Shown here one piece after another: positions 5,578 through 5,831 of a stretch of DNA of 5,831 nt; the first letter of the stretch is position 1; each line of letters opens with the position of its first letter. A program made the position numbers and the translations under genes. Under the pieces are notes generated by a model. The model did not search any database. It was not told the DNA's origin and worked only from the letters and a program-made list of their open reading frames with translations. This DNA comes from TMED27 sp963922705 (GTDB lineage Bacteria; Pseudomonadota; Alphaproteobacteria; Micavibrionales; Micavibrionaceae): positions 1 through 5,831 of the forward strand of contig CAWUJS010000096.1 of NCBI GenBank assembly GCA_963922705.1, written 5' to 3'.

Positions 5578-5664
5578 GTCATTGCGAGGAAGCCGAAGGC
5601 TGACGTGGCAATCTCTCTAAAAAGGTAACAAGATTGCCGGGCTCCTTGCAGTCGCTCGCGATGC
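5578..5664. repeat. dispersed palindromic repeat of the GTCATTGC...GCAATGAC type, copy 2 (right arm degraded)
   Basis: The left arm GTCATTGCGAGG (5578-5589) matches the left arm of the copy at 5481 with one change. The inner pair GCAATCT (5608-5614) and AGATTGC (5631-5637) is intact. The outer right arm is degraded: CTCGCGATG at 5655-5663, compared with CTCGCAATG in copy 1. It lies 15 bases after copy 1 in the same orientation and ends about 15 bases before the stop codon of the minus-strand gene. Confidence 0.7.
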
Positions 5665-5679
5665 CTATGAAAGGGGATG

Positions 5680-5831
5680 TCACACCGGAGGGGCAGCTTC
5701 GCATTGGGCGATGAGGGAGCGCAGTTCTTTTTTCATAGCTCTTTTTGGTGTGCATTTCGGTTTTGGCGGCGGAGTTGCACCAGCATCAATAAAAGATTGC
5801 CGCACAGTTTTAGCCGTTTTGTACTGATCTA
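5680..5831 (-). CDS. C-terminal end of an unidentified protein (partial)
   Basis: Read on the minus strand from the right edge, one frame stays open for 49 codons and stops with TGA at 5680-5682. The product is basic and Pro/Lys/Ala-rich, with DAGATPPPKPK in the middle and ending in LRSLIAQCEAAPPV; no domain is recognisable. The stop falls just outside the repeat cluster, as expected when repeats fill a convergent spacer. The other two minus-strand frames hit stops. An open stretch of this length could arise by chance, so this is moderate evidence only. The start lies outside the window. Confidence 0.45.
   Translation of the reverse strand, partial: DQYKTAKTVRQSFIDAGATPPPKPKCTPKRAMKKELRSLIAQCEAAPPV

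Noticed and set aside
5481..5664. CRISPR-like array because of repeated units
   Set aside because: There are only two copies, each over 80 bases, internally palindromic and divergent. There are no regular spacers and no cas genes.

Overview
The window looks like chromosomal DNA of an alphaproteobacterium, probably from a lesser-known lineage. The reasons are the SucC/SucD sequences, the mixed base composition, and two kinds of dispersed palindromic repeat (one reading GATCCCGGATCAAGTCCGGG, one GTCATTGCGAGG...GCAATCTC) that I associate with such genomes. No rRNA, tRNA or taxon-specific marker is present, so the assignment is inference.

Left half (about 100-2715, all on the minus strand): sucC and sucD encode the beta and alpha subunits of ADP-forming succinyl-CoA synthetase, a TCA-cycle enzyme. 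Both are complete and carry their key motifs. The pair is normally adjacent, but here it is separated by a 135-codon gene for a GxxExxY-family protein with PDDEXK-nuclease-like residues. That gene is AT-richer than its neighbours. It is bracketed by imperfect inverted repeats (1036-1058 and 1476-1498, 18 of 23 bases matching, the outer 9 perfect), so it may be an inserted cassette. Removing 1036-1498 would leave a 47-base sucC-sucD spacer. A 13-base tandem duplication just before sucD doubles the Shine-Dalgarno-like sequence.

Centre (2716-2959): a divergent intergenic region of 244 bases. It must hold the promoters of the suc operon and of the plus-strand pair. It contains a perfect 16-base palindrome, three GCATGC sites and a hairpin in the presumed leader of the plus-strand operon.

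Right half (2960-5419, plus strand): two tightly spaced genes of unknown function. The first encodes a 626-residue acidic, mostly helical, tryptophan-free protein with no signal peptide or membrane segment and a degenerate repeated 'YPN-x-S' motif. The second encodes a 186-residue protein starting at TTG 18 bases later. I recognise neither. This pair is the best candidate for an undescribed system, but the sequence gives no direct clue to its job.

Far right (5420-5831): a gene-free stretch of about 260 bases packed with three palindromic repeat elements. It lies between the plus-strand pair and the C-terminal end of a convergent minus-strand gene that runs off the window.
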